Of a DNA stretch of 64,000 nt, positions 1-8,517 are shown piece by piece. A model generated the notes under the pieces. That model worked only from the letters and a program-made list of their open reading frames with translations, searched no databases and had not been told where the DNA came from. The translations under genes were made by a program, and so were the position numbers. Position 1 is the stretch's first letter. Each line of letters begins with the position of its first letter. Location: assembly GCA_011389865.1 (NCBI GenBank), contig JAABTL010000007.1, positions 1 to 64,000 on the forward strand, given 5' to 3'. Source of the DNA: Trueperaceae bacterium (GTDB lineage Bacteria; Deinococcota; Deinococci; Deinococcales; Trueperaceae).

Positions 1-1820
1 AACAGCGCGCCCTGCTCACCCGTGCGCTCGGCCGCGACTACCGCCACCTCTCGCCGCAGCGGGCCAGGGAGGCCGCCCCCGTCTTCGACGAGGTCCTCGG
101 CGACGCGCCGGCCAAGGAGGCGCTGCTCGACCTGCTCACGCGCATGGAGCCACGCCACGCCCGTCATCTCGCGCCCCACAGTGGCGGGGTCGTCCTCGCA
201 CGCGACCCTCTCACGCACTACAGCCCCCTGCAACGCTCGAGCGGCGGGATCAAGCTGCTGCAACTCGACAAGGACGACGCCGAAGCCCTCGGCCTCATCA
301 AGCTCGATCTCCTCGGGCTGCGGATGCTCGCGGCCCTAGAGCGTGCCCGCGAGGAGGTCCTGCGCACGCAGGGCACATGGCTCGACCTCGATCGCCTTCC
401 CGACGATCCGCGCGTCTGGGACGTCATCGCCGCGGGCGCCACCATGGGCCTCTTCCAGATCGAGAGCCCCAGCCAGGTCAACACCGCCCGCGTCATGCGC
501 TCGCGCACCCTCAAGGACCTCGCCCACCAGATCGCCCTCATCCGGCCCGGCCCGATCCAGTCCGGCACCGTGCACCCGTACCTGCGCCGCCGCCAAGGCC
601 TCGAGCCGCTCAGCTACTGGCACCCCAGCCTCGAGCCCATCCTGGCCAAGTCCTACGGCGTCCTCCTCTTCCAGGAGGACGTCCTGCGCATCGCCGTGCA
701 CTTCGCCGGCATGAGCTGGATCGAGGCCGACCGCTTCCGCAAGCGGGTCTCCGGCTTCCGCGATCTCGCCGACATCGAACCCGATCGCCAGCACTTCGTG
801 GCGGGCGCGCAACGCACCCAGGGCGCCTCCGAGGCCGAGGCGAACACCGTGTTCGACGCCATCAAGGCCTACCAGGGCTACGGCTTCGCCGAATCGCACG
901 CCTGGGCGTTCGCCCTCCACGCCTACGCCTCGGCCTGGCTGCGCGTCCACCACCCCGCCGCCTACCTCGCGGCGATCCTCACGGAGGAACCGGGCATGTG
1001 GTCACCGTCGACCAAGCGACAGGAGGCGCGCGCGTGGGGCGTGCCCTTCCTGCCGATCGACCTCGACCGCTCGGGCGTCCACTACCGCGTCGAGCGCGCG
1101 GCCGACGGGCGTTGGGCGATCCGCCCGCCCCTCACCGCCGTCAAGCAGGTCTCGCTCGACCTGGCGCGAGCGGTCATGTGCGATCGCCTGGAGAACGGTC
1201 CCTACGCAAGCGCCCAGCAGGCGATGCGTCGCGTCGCGGCCCCCGTCGACACCTGGGAGGCGCTCGCCCGCGCGGGGGCCTTCGACGCCACCACCCCGCG
1301 ACGCGACGCGCTGTACCTGGCGCGTGCCGCCGCCGGGCCCCCCGCGCCGGCGGGTCAGGAGGGGCTCTTCGAACCGCCCGCCGACGTCCCCGCGTTCGAG
1401 CCGCTGACCGAGGGCGAGCGCTACGTCTGGGACCACGCGGTCGCGCGCTTCTCCAGCCTGGAGCTCCACGCGCTCGACCTCGTGCGGGATCAGCTGCACG
1501 AGCTGGGTGCCATAACGTTATGGCAGCTGCGCCGAGCCTCCCGCAAGAGCCGCCACCGCACCGCCGGCCTGGTCGTCGGCCGCCAACGGCCGGGCACGGC
1601 CAAGGGCTTCGCGTTCTTCGTCCTGGAGGACGGGCCCACCCGGGGGCAGCTGATCATCTCGCCGGACCTGTGGGAGCGCCACCGCATCATCCTGCGCGAC
1701 GCGTCGATCCTGATCGCCGACGTGGTGGTGGAGGACACCGGCTACCAGCTGTCGCTGCGGGCCGAGCGACTGTTCGCCCTGCCGGCGCCCGTCAACGTGC
1801 GGGGCTACCACTACGCGTGA
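1..1820 (+). CDS. dnaE2: Error-prone DNA polymerase III alpha subunit, DnaE2/ImuC type (5' truncated)
   Basis: Translesion C-family polymerase, normally working with ImuA/ImuB in damage-induced mutagenesis. The frame is open from base 3 to the TGA at 1818-1820, so about 605 C-terminal residues are visible and the PHP and catalytic palm parts are outside the window. Seen: GLFQIESPSQ, the RPGPIQSGTVHPY segment, GVLLFQEDVLR, a helix-hairpin-helix region around GYGFAESHAWAFALHAYASAWLR, and a C-terminal OB-fold segment (GFAFFVLEDGPTRGQLIISP). The short C-terminus without a tau-binding tail points to DnaE2 rather than replicative DnaE1. A perfect 18-bp palindrome (parS candidate) lies inside the coding region at 1508-1525 and imposes ATA and TTA codons (A-I-T-L-W), very rare in this GC-rich gene. 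No imuB is visible. Confidence 0.88.
   Translation, partial: QRALLTRALGRDYRHLSPQRAREAAPVFDEVLGDAPAKEALLDLLTRMEPRHARHLAPHSGGVVLARDPLTHYSPLQRSSGGIKLLQLDKDDAEALGLIKLDLLGLRMLAALERAREEVLRTQGTWLDLDRLPDDPRVWDVIAAGATMGLFQIESPSQVNTARVMRSRTLKDLAHQIALIRPGPIQSGTVHPYLRRRQGLEPLSYWHPSLEPILAKSYGVLLFQEDVLRIAVHFAGMSWIEADRFRKRVSGFRDLADIEPDRQHFVAGAQRTQGASEAEANTVFDAIKAYQGYGFAESHAWAFALHAYASAWLRVHHPAAYLAAILTEEPGMWSPSTKRQEARAWGVPFLPIDLDRSGVHYRVERAADGRWAIRPPLTAVKQVSLDLARAVMCDRLENGPYASAQQAMRRVAAPVDTWEALARAGAFDATTPRRDALYLARAAAGPPAPAGQEGLFEPPADVPAFEPLTEGERYVWDHAVARFSSLELHALDLVRDQLHELGAITLWQLRRASRKSRHRTAGLVVGRQRPGTAKGFAFFVLEDGPTRGQLIISPDLWERHRIILRDASILIADVVVEDTGYQLSLRAERLFALPAPVNVRGYHYA
1508..1525. other. Candidate parS site 1 (inside dnaE2)
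   Basis: Perfect palindrome TGCCATAACGTTATGGCA. The 16-bp core GCCATAACGTTATGGC recurs exactly at 2095-2110 and 7645-7660. ParB proteins bind such palindromes near their own operon; here the site is within an open reading frame. Assignment to ParB is inference from the repetition and the proximity to parAB. Confidence 0.7.
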
Positions 1821-2094
1821 GGGGCCGCCGCCGGCGGCGCCGCGCCCGGCCCGGCGCCTATTTCGGGGCCACGGCCGCCGGCGCGTTGCCCGGCCCGCCA
1901 CGTGCCTCGGGGCGGCGACCGTCGCCGTCGAACGCAGCCACGAGCAAGCGATGGCCACACCCCGAGCGGCGAACCGGCGGCCGGGGCCGGCCCCGGGGGA
2001 CGACCCACCTGAGCCGATCGCCAGGGCGCCGCGAGCCGGCACCCTGGGTCCGGCAGGCCAAGGATGGCCGCGGCGCCAGGGGAGACCCCACCCC

Positions 2095-2110
2095 GCCATA
2101 ACGTTATGGC
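2095..2110. other. Candidate parS site 2 (intergenic)
   Basis: Exact second copy of GCCATAACGTTATGGC, 586 bp from copy 1. The flanking bases do not extend the palindrome, so the 16-bp core is the conserved unit. Confidence 0.72.
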
Positions 2111-2128
2111 AGGCGCGGCCCACAGTGG

Positions 2129-2160
2129 CGATACCGGCCGCAGGGCGCCGGCCGGTATCG
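2129..2160. terminator. Bidirectional hairpin between dnaE2 and bcp
   Basis: CGATACCGGCCG (2129-2140) and its exact reverse complement (2149-2160) enclose an 8-nt loop. It lies 33 bp past the bcp stop and downstream of dnaE2. There is no clear U-tract on either side, so strength is uncertain. Confidence 0.5.
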
Positions 2161-2193
2161 TACTGGACACATTCTTGTGCGTGCGCACGCGGC

Positions 2194-2661
2194 TTAAGCC
2201 TGCAGTTCCGCCAGGGCCGCCGCGACCTCCTCGGGGTGCTCCTCCGGCTTGACCTTCGGCCACGCCCTCGCCACCTTGCCGTCGGGATCGATCAGGTAGG
2301 TGATCCGCTGCACCCCCATGTAGCGCTTGCCGTACATGCTCTTCTCGACCCAGGCGCCGTAGGCCTCCAGCATCGCCTTGTCCGAATCGACGAGCAGCGG
2401 GAAGTTGAGGTCGAACTTCTCGGCGAACTTGCGATGCGCCTTCTCGTCGTCCGCCGACACGCCCCAGACGACCGCGTTGAGGCCCTCGAAGCGGGGGAGA
2501 CCGTCGCGGAAGGCACAGGCCTCCTTGGTGCACCCCGGCGTGTCGTCCTTCGGGTAGAAGTACACGACCAACCAGCGACCGCGCGCATCCGCCAACGAGC
2601 GAATCTGGCCGTCCTGGTCGTGCAAGCTGAAGTCCGGTGCGTTCTGACCCACCTCGAGCAT
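2194..2661 (-). CDS. bcp: Thiol peroxidase, Bcp/PrxQ-type peroxiredoxin
   Basis: Thioredoxin-dependent reduction of H2O2 and organic hydroperoxides in the cytosol. The 155-aa product has the full-length single peroxiredoxin fold: N-terminal APDFSL, then [16 protein letters not shown] with peroxidatic Cys44 and a second Cys49 five residues later, the PrxQ arrangement, and [14 protein letters not shown] near the C-terminus. The start is fixed by GGAGGTG about 7 nt upstream of the ATG at 2661. A TAACCT hexamer at 2681-2686 (minus strand) is a likely -10 box. It converges on dnaE2 and is followed by a hairpin. It appears to be transcribed alone. Confidence 0.93.
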   Translation of the reverse strand: MLEVGQNAPDFSLHDQDGQIRSLADARGRWLVVYFYPKDDTPGCTKEACAFRDGLPRFEGLNAVVWGVSADDEKAHRKFAEKFDLNFPLLVDSDKAMLEAYGAWVEKSMYGKRYMGVQRITYLIDPDGKVARAWPKVKPEEHPEEVAAALAELQA

Positions 2662-2680
2662 CGAACACCTCCAAGCCCCG

Positions 2681-2686
2681 AGGTTA
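2681..2686 (-). promoter_or_regulatory. Probable -10 box of bcp
   Basis: TAACCT on the minus strand, 19 nt before the ATG, leaving a short leader that contains GGAGGTG. No convincing -35 element seen. Confidence 0.4.
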
Positions 2687-2933
2687 CGACCGCCGGGCAC
2701 GCGGCACTGTAGCCGCTGCCAGCCTCGTGGGTCGCCGTCGACCCACGCCCCCGGCGACGACCGGGACCGGCGCCACGGCCCCAGGGAACGGCAAGCGTCG
2801 GTAGGGGAGAGGAGGCCTGCCCGCGCCGCCGGCGAGGGTAGACCCGTCGTGGCCGGCGGAGACGGGCGATCCGCCGTGGCCGGCGGGGGAGGGGGAAGCC
2901 CGCCGCCGCGGGCCGGCCGCGCCCCGACCCGCC

Positions 2934-4247
2934 TCAGGCCCCCGCGAAGGAGAGCGCGTCGACGCGCAGCGTCGGCGCGGCGATCATGCCCTCGCCGCCA
3001 GGGCGCCACTCCAGGCTTTCCCCGACGGCGTTCACGCGCTCGAGCAGGTCGAAGAGGTTGAAGCTGAGGGCGAAGTTCTCGACCGGTCGCGACTCTCCGT
3101 CCTCGACCCGCAGCCCCAGGCCCTGCAGCGAGACGTCGCCCGTGATCGGGTTGGCGCCGGCGTGGACCCCCATGAGGTCGGTGACGATCACGCCGTCGTC
3201 GAGCGACGCCCCGCTGCCGGCCTCGAGGATCAGGTTCGACGGTGCCACCCCCAGCGTCGACGCGTAGCTGCGCTGCGCGTGGCCCGTGTTCGCCTGGCCG
3301 GTCCGGCGGGCGGTGTCGCTGTTGTGCAGGAAGGACCGCAGCACCCCACCCTCGATGAGCGGCGTCCGCCGCGCCGGGGTCCCCTCGGCATCGAACGGCC
3401 GGCTCGCCAGGCCGTCCGGGAGGGTCGGGTCGTCGACCAGGTCGAGCAGGTCGCTGGCGACCCGATCGCCCAGCCGCGTGGCCAGGCGCGACTTGCCCTC
3501 GGCCACCGACTTGCCGGACAGGCTGAACAGCAAGAGCCGCAGCAGGGTCGCCGTCACGTCGGGTTCGAACATGGTGTCGTAGCGACCGGTGCGCAGGGGC
3601 GTGGCACCGAGGTGGCGGCCGACGCGCTCGAGGATCCTCTGCGAGGTCCGCGTCGGGTCGAGCAGATGGAACTCCTTGGCGACGTCGAGATCCCACCCCT
3701 GCTTGACGCTGTCGCCCTGCTTCATCACCGGGCTGGCCATGAGCATGGCGTAGCCGGTGCGGTAGCCGCCGTCGACCCCGCGGGTGGAGCCGAGGACGGC
3801 CTCGGTCTCGGTCTCCGCGTAGCGGGCCATGAAGAGCGCATCGACGCGGGCGTCGGTGACGACGGCGCTCTCGAGCTCGACGACCGCGGCGCCCTTGGCC
3901 TCGACGGCGGCCGAGAGGCCCTCGCCGATGAGGTCGGAGCGCCCGAGGGCCCCGCCGGAGGGCAGCGCGGCACCCCGGGCCGGTTGCAGGCGCGCGTTCG
4001 CGATCGCCTCGTCGAGCATCCAGTCGAGGCTGGCGTCGTCGAGCGCCTCGCTCGACGCGTAGCCCACGCGCCCGTCGGCGACGACCCGCACGCCCACGCC
4101 CCCTTGGTTGGCGTGGCTGATCTCGTCGACGCGGCCGCCCGATGCCGCCAGCGTCAGCTCGCGCTTGGCGGTCGCGAGCACCTCGGCGTCGACGCCGAGC
4201 GCGCGCGCCCGCCGCAGCACATGGTCCTTCGCCCGTTCGAAGTTCAT
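2934..4247 (-). CDS. tldE: TldE/PmbA-like metalloprotease subunit
   Basis: Partner of TldD; in enterobacteria the TldD-TldE heterodimer degrades unfolded peptides and matures some modified peptides, with the zinc site in TldD. This 437-aa product matches the PmbA family: conserved [12 protein letters not shown] near residue 55, the [21 protein letters not shown] segment in the middle and a C-terminal [22 protein letters not shown]. As expected for TldE it has no HExxxH motif. The start ATG at 4247 overlaps the tldD stop by ATGA, so translation is coupled to tldD. A longer in-frame extension upstream lies wholly within tldD and is not needed. Confidence 0.9.
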   Translation of the reverse strand: MNFERAKDHVLRRARALGVDAEVLATAKRELTLAASGGRVDEISHANQGGVGVRVVADGRVGYASSEALDDASLDWMLDEAIANARLQPARGAALPSGGALGRSDLIGEGLSAAVEAKGAAVVELESAVVTDARVDALFMARYAETETEAVLGSTRGVDGGYRTGYAMLMASPVMKQGDSVKQGWDLDVAKEFHLLDPTRTSQRILERVGRHLGATPLRTGRYDTMFEPDVTATLLRLLLFSLSGKSVAEGKSRLATRLGDRVASDLLDLVDDPTLPDGLASRPFDAEGTPARRTPLIEGGVLRSFLHNSDTARRTGQANTGHAQRSYASTLGVAPSNLILEAGSGASLDDGVIVTDLMGVHAGANPITGDVSLQGLGLRVEDGESRPVENFALSFNLFDLLERVNAVGESLEWRPGGEGMIAAPTLRVDALSFAGA

Positions 4248-5641
4248 GCCTCGCCCCCCACCACGATCTGCGTGACGCGGACATGTGGTTGACCCACCTC
4301 CGCGGGGATCGATCCGCTCATGCTGCCGCACATGCCGGGCTCGGTCGTCAGGTCGCGGGCGACCGCGTCGACCAGCTTGATCGTCTCGGGGCCCTTGCCC
4401 ACCAGCATCGCGCCGCGCACGGGCTCGGCGACCTCGCCGTCGCGGATCAGGTAGCCCTCCTGCACCGCGAAGTTGTACTCGCCCGAGCCGGGCCTCACCT
4501 GGCCGCCACCCAGCGCCTTGGCGTAGAGGCCCAGCTCGATGCCGGCGAAGAGCTCGGCGGGTTCCTCGACGTCCCCCGGCAGGATGAAGGTGTTGCGCAT
4601 GCGGGAGGTGGGGGCGAAGGTGTAGTTCTCGCGTCGCCCCGAGCCGGTGCGGGCGTAGCCCGTCTTCAGCGAACCCCAGCGGTCGACCATGTACGAGGTC
4701 AACACCCCACGGTCGATCAGCACCGTGCGCTCGGTCGCCATGCCCTCGTCGTCGAACTCGGACGAGCCCCAGCCGTGAGGCGTCGTGCCGTCGTCGACGT
4801 AGGTCACCTGCGGCGAGGCGATCTGCTCGCCGAGCTTGTCCGTGAGCACCGAGGCGCGCCTGGCCACCGAGGTGGTCTCGACCAGGTGGCCGAGCGCCTC
4901 GTGGAAGATCACCCCACCGAAGCCGTTGCCGAGCACCACCGGCATCGTGCCTGCCGGCGCGGGGCGCGCCCGTAGGTTGACGAGCGCCTGGCGCGCCGCC
5001 CGCTCGCCGATCGCCGCCGGCGCGAAGCGCTCGAACAGCTCGAGACCGACCGACAGCCCGGGCCCGAAGTGGCCGGTCTGGGTCTGATCACCGTCGCTGG
5101 CGATGACGACGGCCGCGCAGCGCGTTCGGACCCGCCGATCGTCGACCCAGGTGCCCTCGCTGTTGACGACGGTCACGTCCTGCTCCCACTCGAGGAGGCG
5201 ACCCTCGACCTGCCGGATGCTCGCGTCGACGCGTGCGCCCGCGTCCAACTCACGGAGGCGGTCCAGCCGCCAGGCCTTCGGCAACGACTCGAACGCCACG
5301 GACGGCGCGTGCACGCCCGCGGCGGCCCGCCTGCGGAGGTCGAGCCCGCCGGCGCCGCCGGCGTCGACGGCACCCCTCGCCCCGCGCAGGCGCACGAGGG
5401 TCTGCGTCAGTTCGTTCAGCGCCTCGTCGCCGAGGTCGTTGGTGTAGGCGTAGACGACGTCGGTGCCGAAGAAGAGGCGGAGGCCGGCGCCCTGCTCGAT
5501 GGCGCTGACGGCCTCCTCGACCTCGCCGTCGATCGTGCGCAGGGTGCGGCGGCGCCAACGCTCGACGTAGAGCTCGGCGAAGTCGGCGCCACCGCGACGA
5601 GCGGCAGCGAGAACGGACTCGGCGGTCGCTGTGTGGAGCAT
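4244..5641 (-). CDS. tldD: TldD metalloprotease, catalytic subunit
   Basis: Zinc metallopeptidase subunit of the TldD/TldE complex, 465 aa, family-typical length. The metal-binding HEALGH is visible in [14 protein letters not shown] in the middle of the protein, and the fourth-ligand region [11 protein letters not shown] lies near the C-terminus. The second gene, tldE, overlaps by 4 bp, consistent with equimolar synthesis. Start ATG 5641 is preceded after 5 nt by TAGCGT, a leaderless-type -10 box; an in-frame GTG five codons upstream is less likely because it would lie within that hexamer. Confidence 0.9.
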   Translation of the reverse strand: MLHTATAESVLAAARRGGADFAELYVERWRRRTLRTIDGEVEEAVSAIEQGAGLRLFFGTDVVYAYTNDLGDEALNELTQTLVRLRGARGAVDAGGAGGLDLRRRAAAGVHAPSVAFESLPKAWRLDRLRELDAGARVDASIRQVEGRLLEWEQDVTVVNSEGTWVDDRRVRTRCAAVVIASDGDQTQTGHFGPGLSVGLELFERFAPAAIGERAARQALVNLRARPAPAGTMPVVLGNGFGGVIFHEALGHLVETTSVARRASVLTDKLGEQIASPQVTYVDDGTTPHGWGSSEFDDEGMATERTVLIDRGVLTSYMVDRWGSLKTGYARTGSGRRENYTFAPTSRMRNTFILPGDVEEPAELFAGIELGLYAKALGGGQVRPGSGEYNFAVQEGYLIRDGEVAEPVRGAMLVGKGPETIKLVDAVARDLTTEPGMCGSMSGSIPAEVGQPHVRVTQIVVGGEA

Positions 5642-5646
5642 GCCGG

Positions 5647-5652
5647 ACGCTA
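5647..5652 (-). promoter_or_regulatory. Possible leaderless -10 box of tldD-tldE
   Basis: TAGCGT on the minus strand, 5 nt before ATG 5641; transcription would begin at or beside the start codon. No Shine-Dalgarno sequence is present. Confidence 0.35.
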
Positions 5653-5725
5653 GCACGTGGTCCCCGCCGCAGGAGACGCCGGCGTAGGGTGCGGCCCGAG
5701 CGGGGGAGGGCAGGCCGCCCCCGGC

Positions 5726-6679
5726 TCAGGCCTCTTCGAGCAGCTCGAGGAGCTCGTCCAGCAGCGACCCGACCCGCCTCAACCGCTCCTCGGGAAGCCG
5801 TACCAGCGAGCGCCGCTGCAGCAGCCGCCGGGCCGCGTGCAGGCGATCGAGCACCTCGTCGTCGAGGCGGCGGTCGACCTTGCGGTCCGCACGCGCCTCG
5901 GTGATGCGGCGCCGGATCTGGCTGAGGCTGAGGCGCTCGCGGGCCGCCTCCTCGAGGAGGCGGCGTCGGTCGACGGGGTCGTCGACCCGGGCCAGGGCCT
6001 GGGCCTTGGTGAAGTCGAGCCGGCCCTGGCGCACGGCCTCGAGCAGCTCGTCGGGGAAGCCGAGGATGGGGACGCGGTTGGCCAGGAACGACGCCGGCGT
6101 GAAGCGGCCGAGGCGTTCGAAGAGGCCCATCGCGACCCCCTTCTGGTCGGCCGAGAAGCGGGTCTGCGGCGCCCGCCCACGGCCCTCCTGCACGCACTCG
6201 TTGAGCAGCGCGAGCGCGCCCCCACGGTCGAGCTCGAGGCTCAACTCGAGCAGCTGCAGGACGGCCTCGGTCTCCTCGACGGCGTTGAGATCCTCGCGCT
6301 GGAGGTTCTCCATGATGGAGATCTCCAAGGCCTCGCGATCGTCGAGCTCGAGGACGATCGCCGGAACGTGGCTGAGGCCGGCCTCGCGGGCGGCGCGGGC
6401 GCGCCGCTCGCCGGCGATCAACTCGTAACCGGCGTCCACGCGGCGAACCAGGACGGGCTCCAGCACCCCGTGCTCGCGGACCGAGGCGGTCAGCGCTGCC
6501 AGCGCCACCGGGTCCATGAACTGGCGCGGCTGCCGCTCGGGGAAGACGATGTCGTCGAGCCGGATGCCGCCCTCGCCGGTTCCGGCCTGCGCCTCGGGCG
6601 CCGCCTGGCCCAGGTCGCCGAGGATCGCCTCGAACACCGCGGCCCGGTCGAGGTCGCCACGCCGCTTGCGGGCGCTCAT
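5726..6679 (-). CDS. parB: ParB-family centromere-binding partition protein
   Basis: 317-aa CTPase/DNA-binding protein that loads at parS and spreads along DNA to engage ParA. N-terminal ParB/Srx domain with RQPRQF, GERRARAAREAGL and ENLQREDLNAVEE (the three diagnostic boxes), followed by a helix-turn-helix domain (FLANRVPILGFPDELLEAVRQGRLDFTKAQALARV) and a charged Leu/Arg-rich C-terminal helix that probably dimerises. It is encoded downstream of parA with ATGA overlap (6676-6679). Its best binding-site candidates are the three GCCATAACGTTATGGC palindromes nearby. Confidence 0.93.
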   Translation of the reverse strand: MSARKRRGDLDRAAVFEAILGDLGQAAPEAQAGTGEGGIRLDDIVFPERQPRQFMDPVALAALTASVREHGVLEPVLVRRVDAGYELIAGERRARAAREAGLSHVPAIVLELDDREALEISIMENLQREDLNAVEETEAVLQLLELSLELDRGGALALLNECVQEGRGRAPQTRFSADQKGVAMGLFERLGRFTPASFLANRVPILGFPDELLEAVRQGRLDFTKAQALARVDDPVDRRRLLEEAARERLSLSQIRRRITEARADRKVDRRLDDEVLDRLHAARRLLQRRSLVRLPEERLRRVGSLLDELLELLEEA

Positions 6680-7485
6680 GCGTCCATCCCCAGCGCCGCG
6701 AGGAGCTCCTGCGTCACCTTGCGCACCTCACGGTCCGCCTCGCTCCCCGGGGCGTACAGCGGGATCGGGAGACCCTCCACCTGCGCGTCGCTGTAGATCG
6801 CGGGGCGGCTGGCCAGTGGCGAGGAGATCGGCGCCACGGCCGGCAGCTGGGCGGCGATGATCTCGTGGCTCTCCCGGTCGTGTCGCGTCCGGCGGTCGTG
6901 CTGCGTCAACACGAAGAGCGCGATGTCGAGGTCGCGGGCCGCCTTCTTGTACTCGCGGACCATCTTGACGACGGTCGGGATCCCGTCGAGGCCCTTGCGG
7001 TTGGTGGGCAGCGGGACGACCACGCGGTCCGAGGCGACGACCGCGAGCGCCGACAGCTGGCCGAGGCTGGGCGGCGGGTCGATCAGCACGAAGTCATAAC
7101 CGTGCAGCCGGCGGACGGCGTCGCGGAGCCGCAGCACGCCGAGGAAGACGGTGAGGATCTCGCGCTCGATGATCGCGATGTTGAGGTGCGCAGGGATGAG
7201 GTCCATCCCGTGGACCTGCAGCGGTGAGGGCAGGCGGAGGTCGGGCTCGTCGCCGTTGGCGACCTCGGCCGTACCGTCCCCGGGCTCGCCGAGGATCGCG
7301 GGGTAGACGGTCCGGTCCAGGTCGACGTCCTCGTCGACGCCGAGCCACTTGGTCAGGTTCGCCTGGGGGTCCATGTCGATCAGCAGCACGCGGCGGCCGC
7401 CCTCGGCCAACACGTAACCCACGTCGCGCACCGTGCTCGTCTTGGCGACGCCGCCGGCGTGGTTGAAGAAGGTGAGCACCATCAT
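6676..7485 (-). CDS. parA: ParA-family partition ATPase with divergent Walker A
   Basis: 269-aa ATPase that binds nucleoid DNA and moves ParB-parS complexes. The P-loop region reads NHAGGVAKTS (residues 8-17) where the canonical deviant Walker A is KGGVGKT; the signature lysine before GG is Ala10 and a glycine is Ala14, while the catalytic-loop Lys15 is kept. VLLIDMDPQANLTKWLG and FVLIDPPPSLGQLSALAV are normal Walker A'/B segments. There is no N-terminal DNA-binding extension, so autoregulation would depend on ParB. Start chosen at ATG 7485 (MMVLTF); GTG 7509 is an alternative. A TATGAT -10 lies at 7539-7544. Confidence 0.9.
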   Translation of the reverse strand: MMVLTFFNHAGGVAKTSTVRDVGYVLAEGGRRVLLIDMDPQANLTKWLGVDEDVDLDRTVYPAILGEPGDGTAEVANGDEPDLRLPSPLQVHGMDLIPAHLNIAIIEREILTVFLGVLRLRDAVRRLHGYDFVLIDPPPSLGQLSALAVVASDRVVVPLPTNRKGLDGIPTVVKMVREYKKAARDLDIALFVLTQHDRRTRHDRESHEIIAAQLPAVAPISSPLASRPAIYSDAQVEGLPIPLYAPGSEADREVRKVTQELLAALGMDA

Positions 7486-7538
7486 GGATCCGACCCCCGC
7501 GTGGCGCACCCGAACGACCCGGCCTCCACGGTGCGCGC

Positions 7539-7544
7539 ATCATA
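7539..7544 (-). promoter_or_regulatory. Probable -10 box of parA-parB
   Basis: TATGAT on the minus strand, a near-consensus hexamer 53 nt upstream of ATG 7485. No good -35 box seen. parS 3 lies about 100 bp further upstream, within range for ParB-mediated control. Confidence 0.5.
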
Positions 7545-7641
7545 CCCGGCACACGCGCGCGGCCGCTCGGCCGCGGCCCGGCGAGCGCGTTCGCTCGCTC
7601 CGACCCACTGCAGGACGCGCTCGCAACGGCCGGTCGGCCCC

Positions 7642-7663
7642 GGCGCCATAACGTTATGGCGCC
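7642..7663. other. Candidate parS site 3 (origin)
   Basis: Third copy of GCCATAACGTTATGGC (7645-7660), here extended by GGC/GCC flanks to a perfect 22-bp palindrome. It sits between parA and rep, the usual place for a plasmid centromere. Confidence 0.78.
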
Positions 7664-7943
7664 CGTCGCCCCCATCGACGGGGCCCGGTTCCTCGATTGT
7701 CCCACTTCGCGGCGCCGAGGCCTCCTCGCCGGCGCCCCGAGTCCCTCGTCTGTCCCACTTCGGATCGTCGCGCGTCCGCAACCAGGTCCCCCCGGCAAGG
7801 GCCGTGCTGCACGCGCATCTCGCGCGCATCCGCAGCCCACGCGCTGGCGCCGACGGGCCGCCGCCGTCCACGCCGGCGGTCGCGACCGGGGCCGAGCCGG
7901 GCGTGCGCCCCCCGGGATCGCATCGGCGCGCACGCAGCGAAGC

Positions 7944-7960
7944 GGGAACGATGGGGGACC
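7944..7960 (+). repeat. Isolated iteron-like unit
   Basis: GGGAACGATGGGGGACC: two G-tract/A motifs 11 bp apart, the same layout as the tandem array at 8518-8647. It is also flanked by an 8-bp inverted repeat AACGATGG/CCATCGTT (7947-7972). Confidence 0.5.
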
Positions 7961-8085
7961 GCGGCCATCGTTGAGCCGGTCGCGCGCGCGCAGATTTCTG
8001 CGTTCCCAACGGGCTCTCTACGCACGAGCCGTCGTCATCGCGCCACGCGCGAACCGCGCAACGGCGGGCCCCGCCGGCCCATGGT

Positions 8086-8137
8086 GGGAATCCTGGGGGA
8101 CTCGATGTCGGCGCCAGCGGGTCCCTCAGGTTTCCCG
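8086..8137. repeat. Inverted pair of iteron-like units
   Basis: GGGAATCCTGGGGGAC on the plus strand (8086-8101) faces GGGAAACCTGAGGGACC on the minus strand (8137-8121). Both have G-tracts 11 bp apart as in the tandem array; such inverted iterons are often operator or handcuffing sites. Confidence 0.5.
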
Positions 8138-8292
8138 CTTCGTGGCGTACTGGTAGGCGCGGGGGACCCGCAGGCGGGGCGGGGCGAACCCGGGTGGCGC
8201 GCCGCCCCGCCGACTGGCGTCGCGCGTGCTCGGCGTACGATCGTGCGGCCACGCGGTCGTGGCGGGAAACCGGCGGTACCGCAGCCGCGAAC

Positions 8293-8309
8293 GGGGAGGG
8301 AGAGGGACC
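8293..8309 (+). repeat. Isolated iteron-like unit
   Basis: GGGGAGGGAGAGGGACC, with the two GGGA motifs 10 bp apart, matches the half-site order of the tandem array. Confidence 0.4.
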
Positions 8310-8395
8310 CGCTGGTGGTGCTTCTGGCTCCTTGGCGTACCGGCGATGTGCGGCGCACGGGCGGTGGTCGCCTGGGGCGATCGTGATGGACGCAG

Positions 8396-8432
8396 CAACA
8401 GCTGGCCGGCCGTGGCCGGCCAGCCTTTGTTG
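8396..8432 (+). terminator. Large hairpin beside the AT-rich patch
   Basis: GCTGGCCGGC (8401-8410) and GCCGGCCAGC (8415-8424) form a perfect 10-bp stem with a 4-nt loop. An outer CAACA/TGTTG pair (8396-8400, 8428-8432) extends it. The CTTTGTT run on the 3' side makes it look like a plus-strand intrinsic terminator, but no gene lies upstream. It could equally end an antisense or countertranscript RNA or act as a cruciform in the origin. Confidence 0.55.
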
Positions 8433-8470
8433 GGTGTCTTTCTCAGTTCTTCCTTTATCATTCCCATTAG
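8425..8470. other. AT-rich patch, possible DNA unwinding element
   Basis: 28 of 46 bases are A or T in a window that is otherwise about 28% AT; pyrimidine-rich on the plus strand. It lies between the hairpin and the tandem iterons, the expected location for melting by an iteron-binding initiator. No DnaA box was recognised. Confidence 0.5.
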
Positions 8471-8517
8471 GCAGGGTGCGTCGATGCCGAGCAGGACGGC
8501 ACCCGGGCGTTCGTGGT

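Larger units (their letters stand above)
1821..2193. other. Non-coding gap between convergent dnaE2 and bcp
   Basis: No credible gene. It holds the second parS candidate (2095-2110), a 12-bp perfect inverted repeat (2129-2160) placed as a terminator for both converging genes, and a short palindrome GCGTGCGCACGC at 2179-2190. Confidence 0.6.

Noticed and set aside
2849-2888. Two GTGGCCGGCGG copies between bcp and tldE
   Set aside because: An 11-bp GC-rich direct repeat can arise by chance here and has no link to a promoter or gene.
8425-8480. DnaA boxes in the origin
   Set aside because: TTATCATTC (8454-8462) is the closest match to TTATCCACA and differs at several positions; no second box, so not called.
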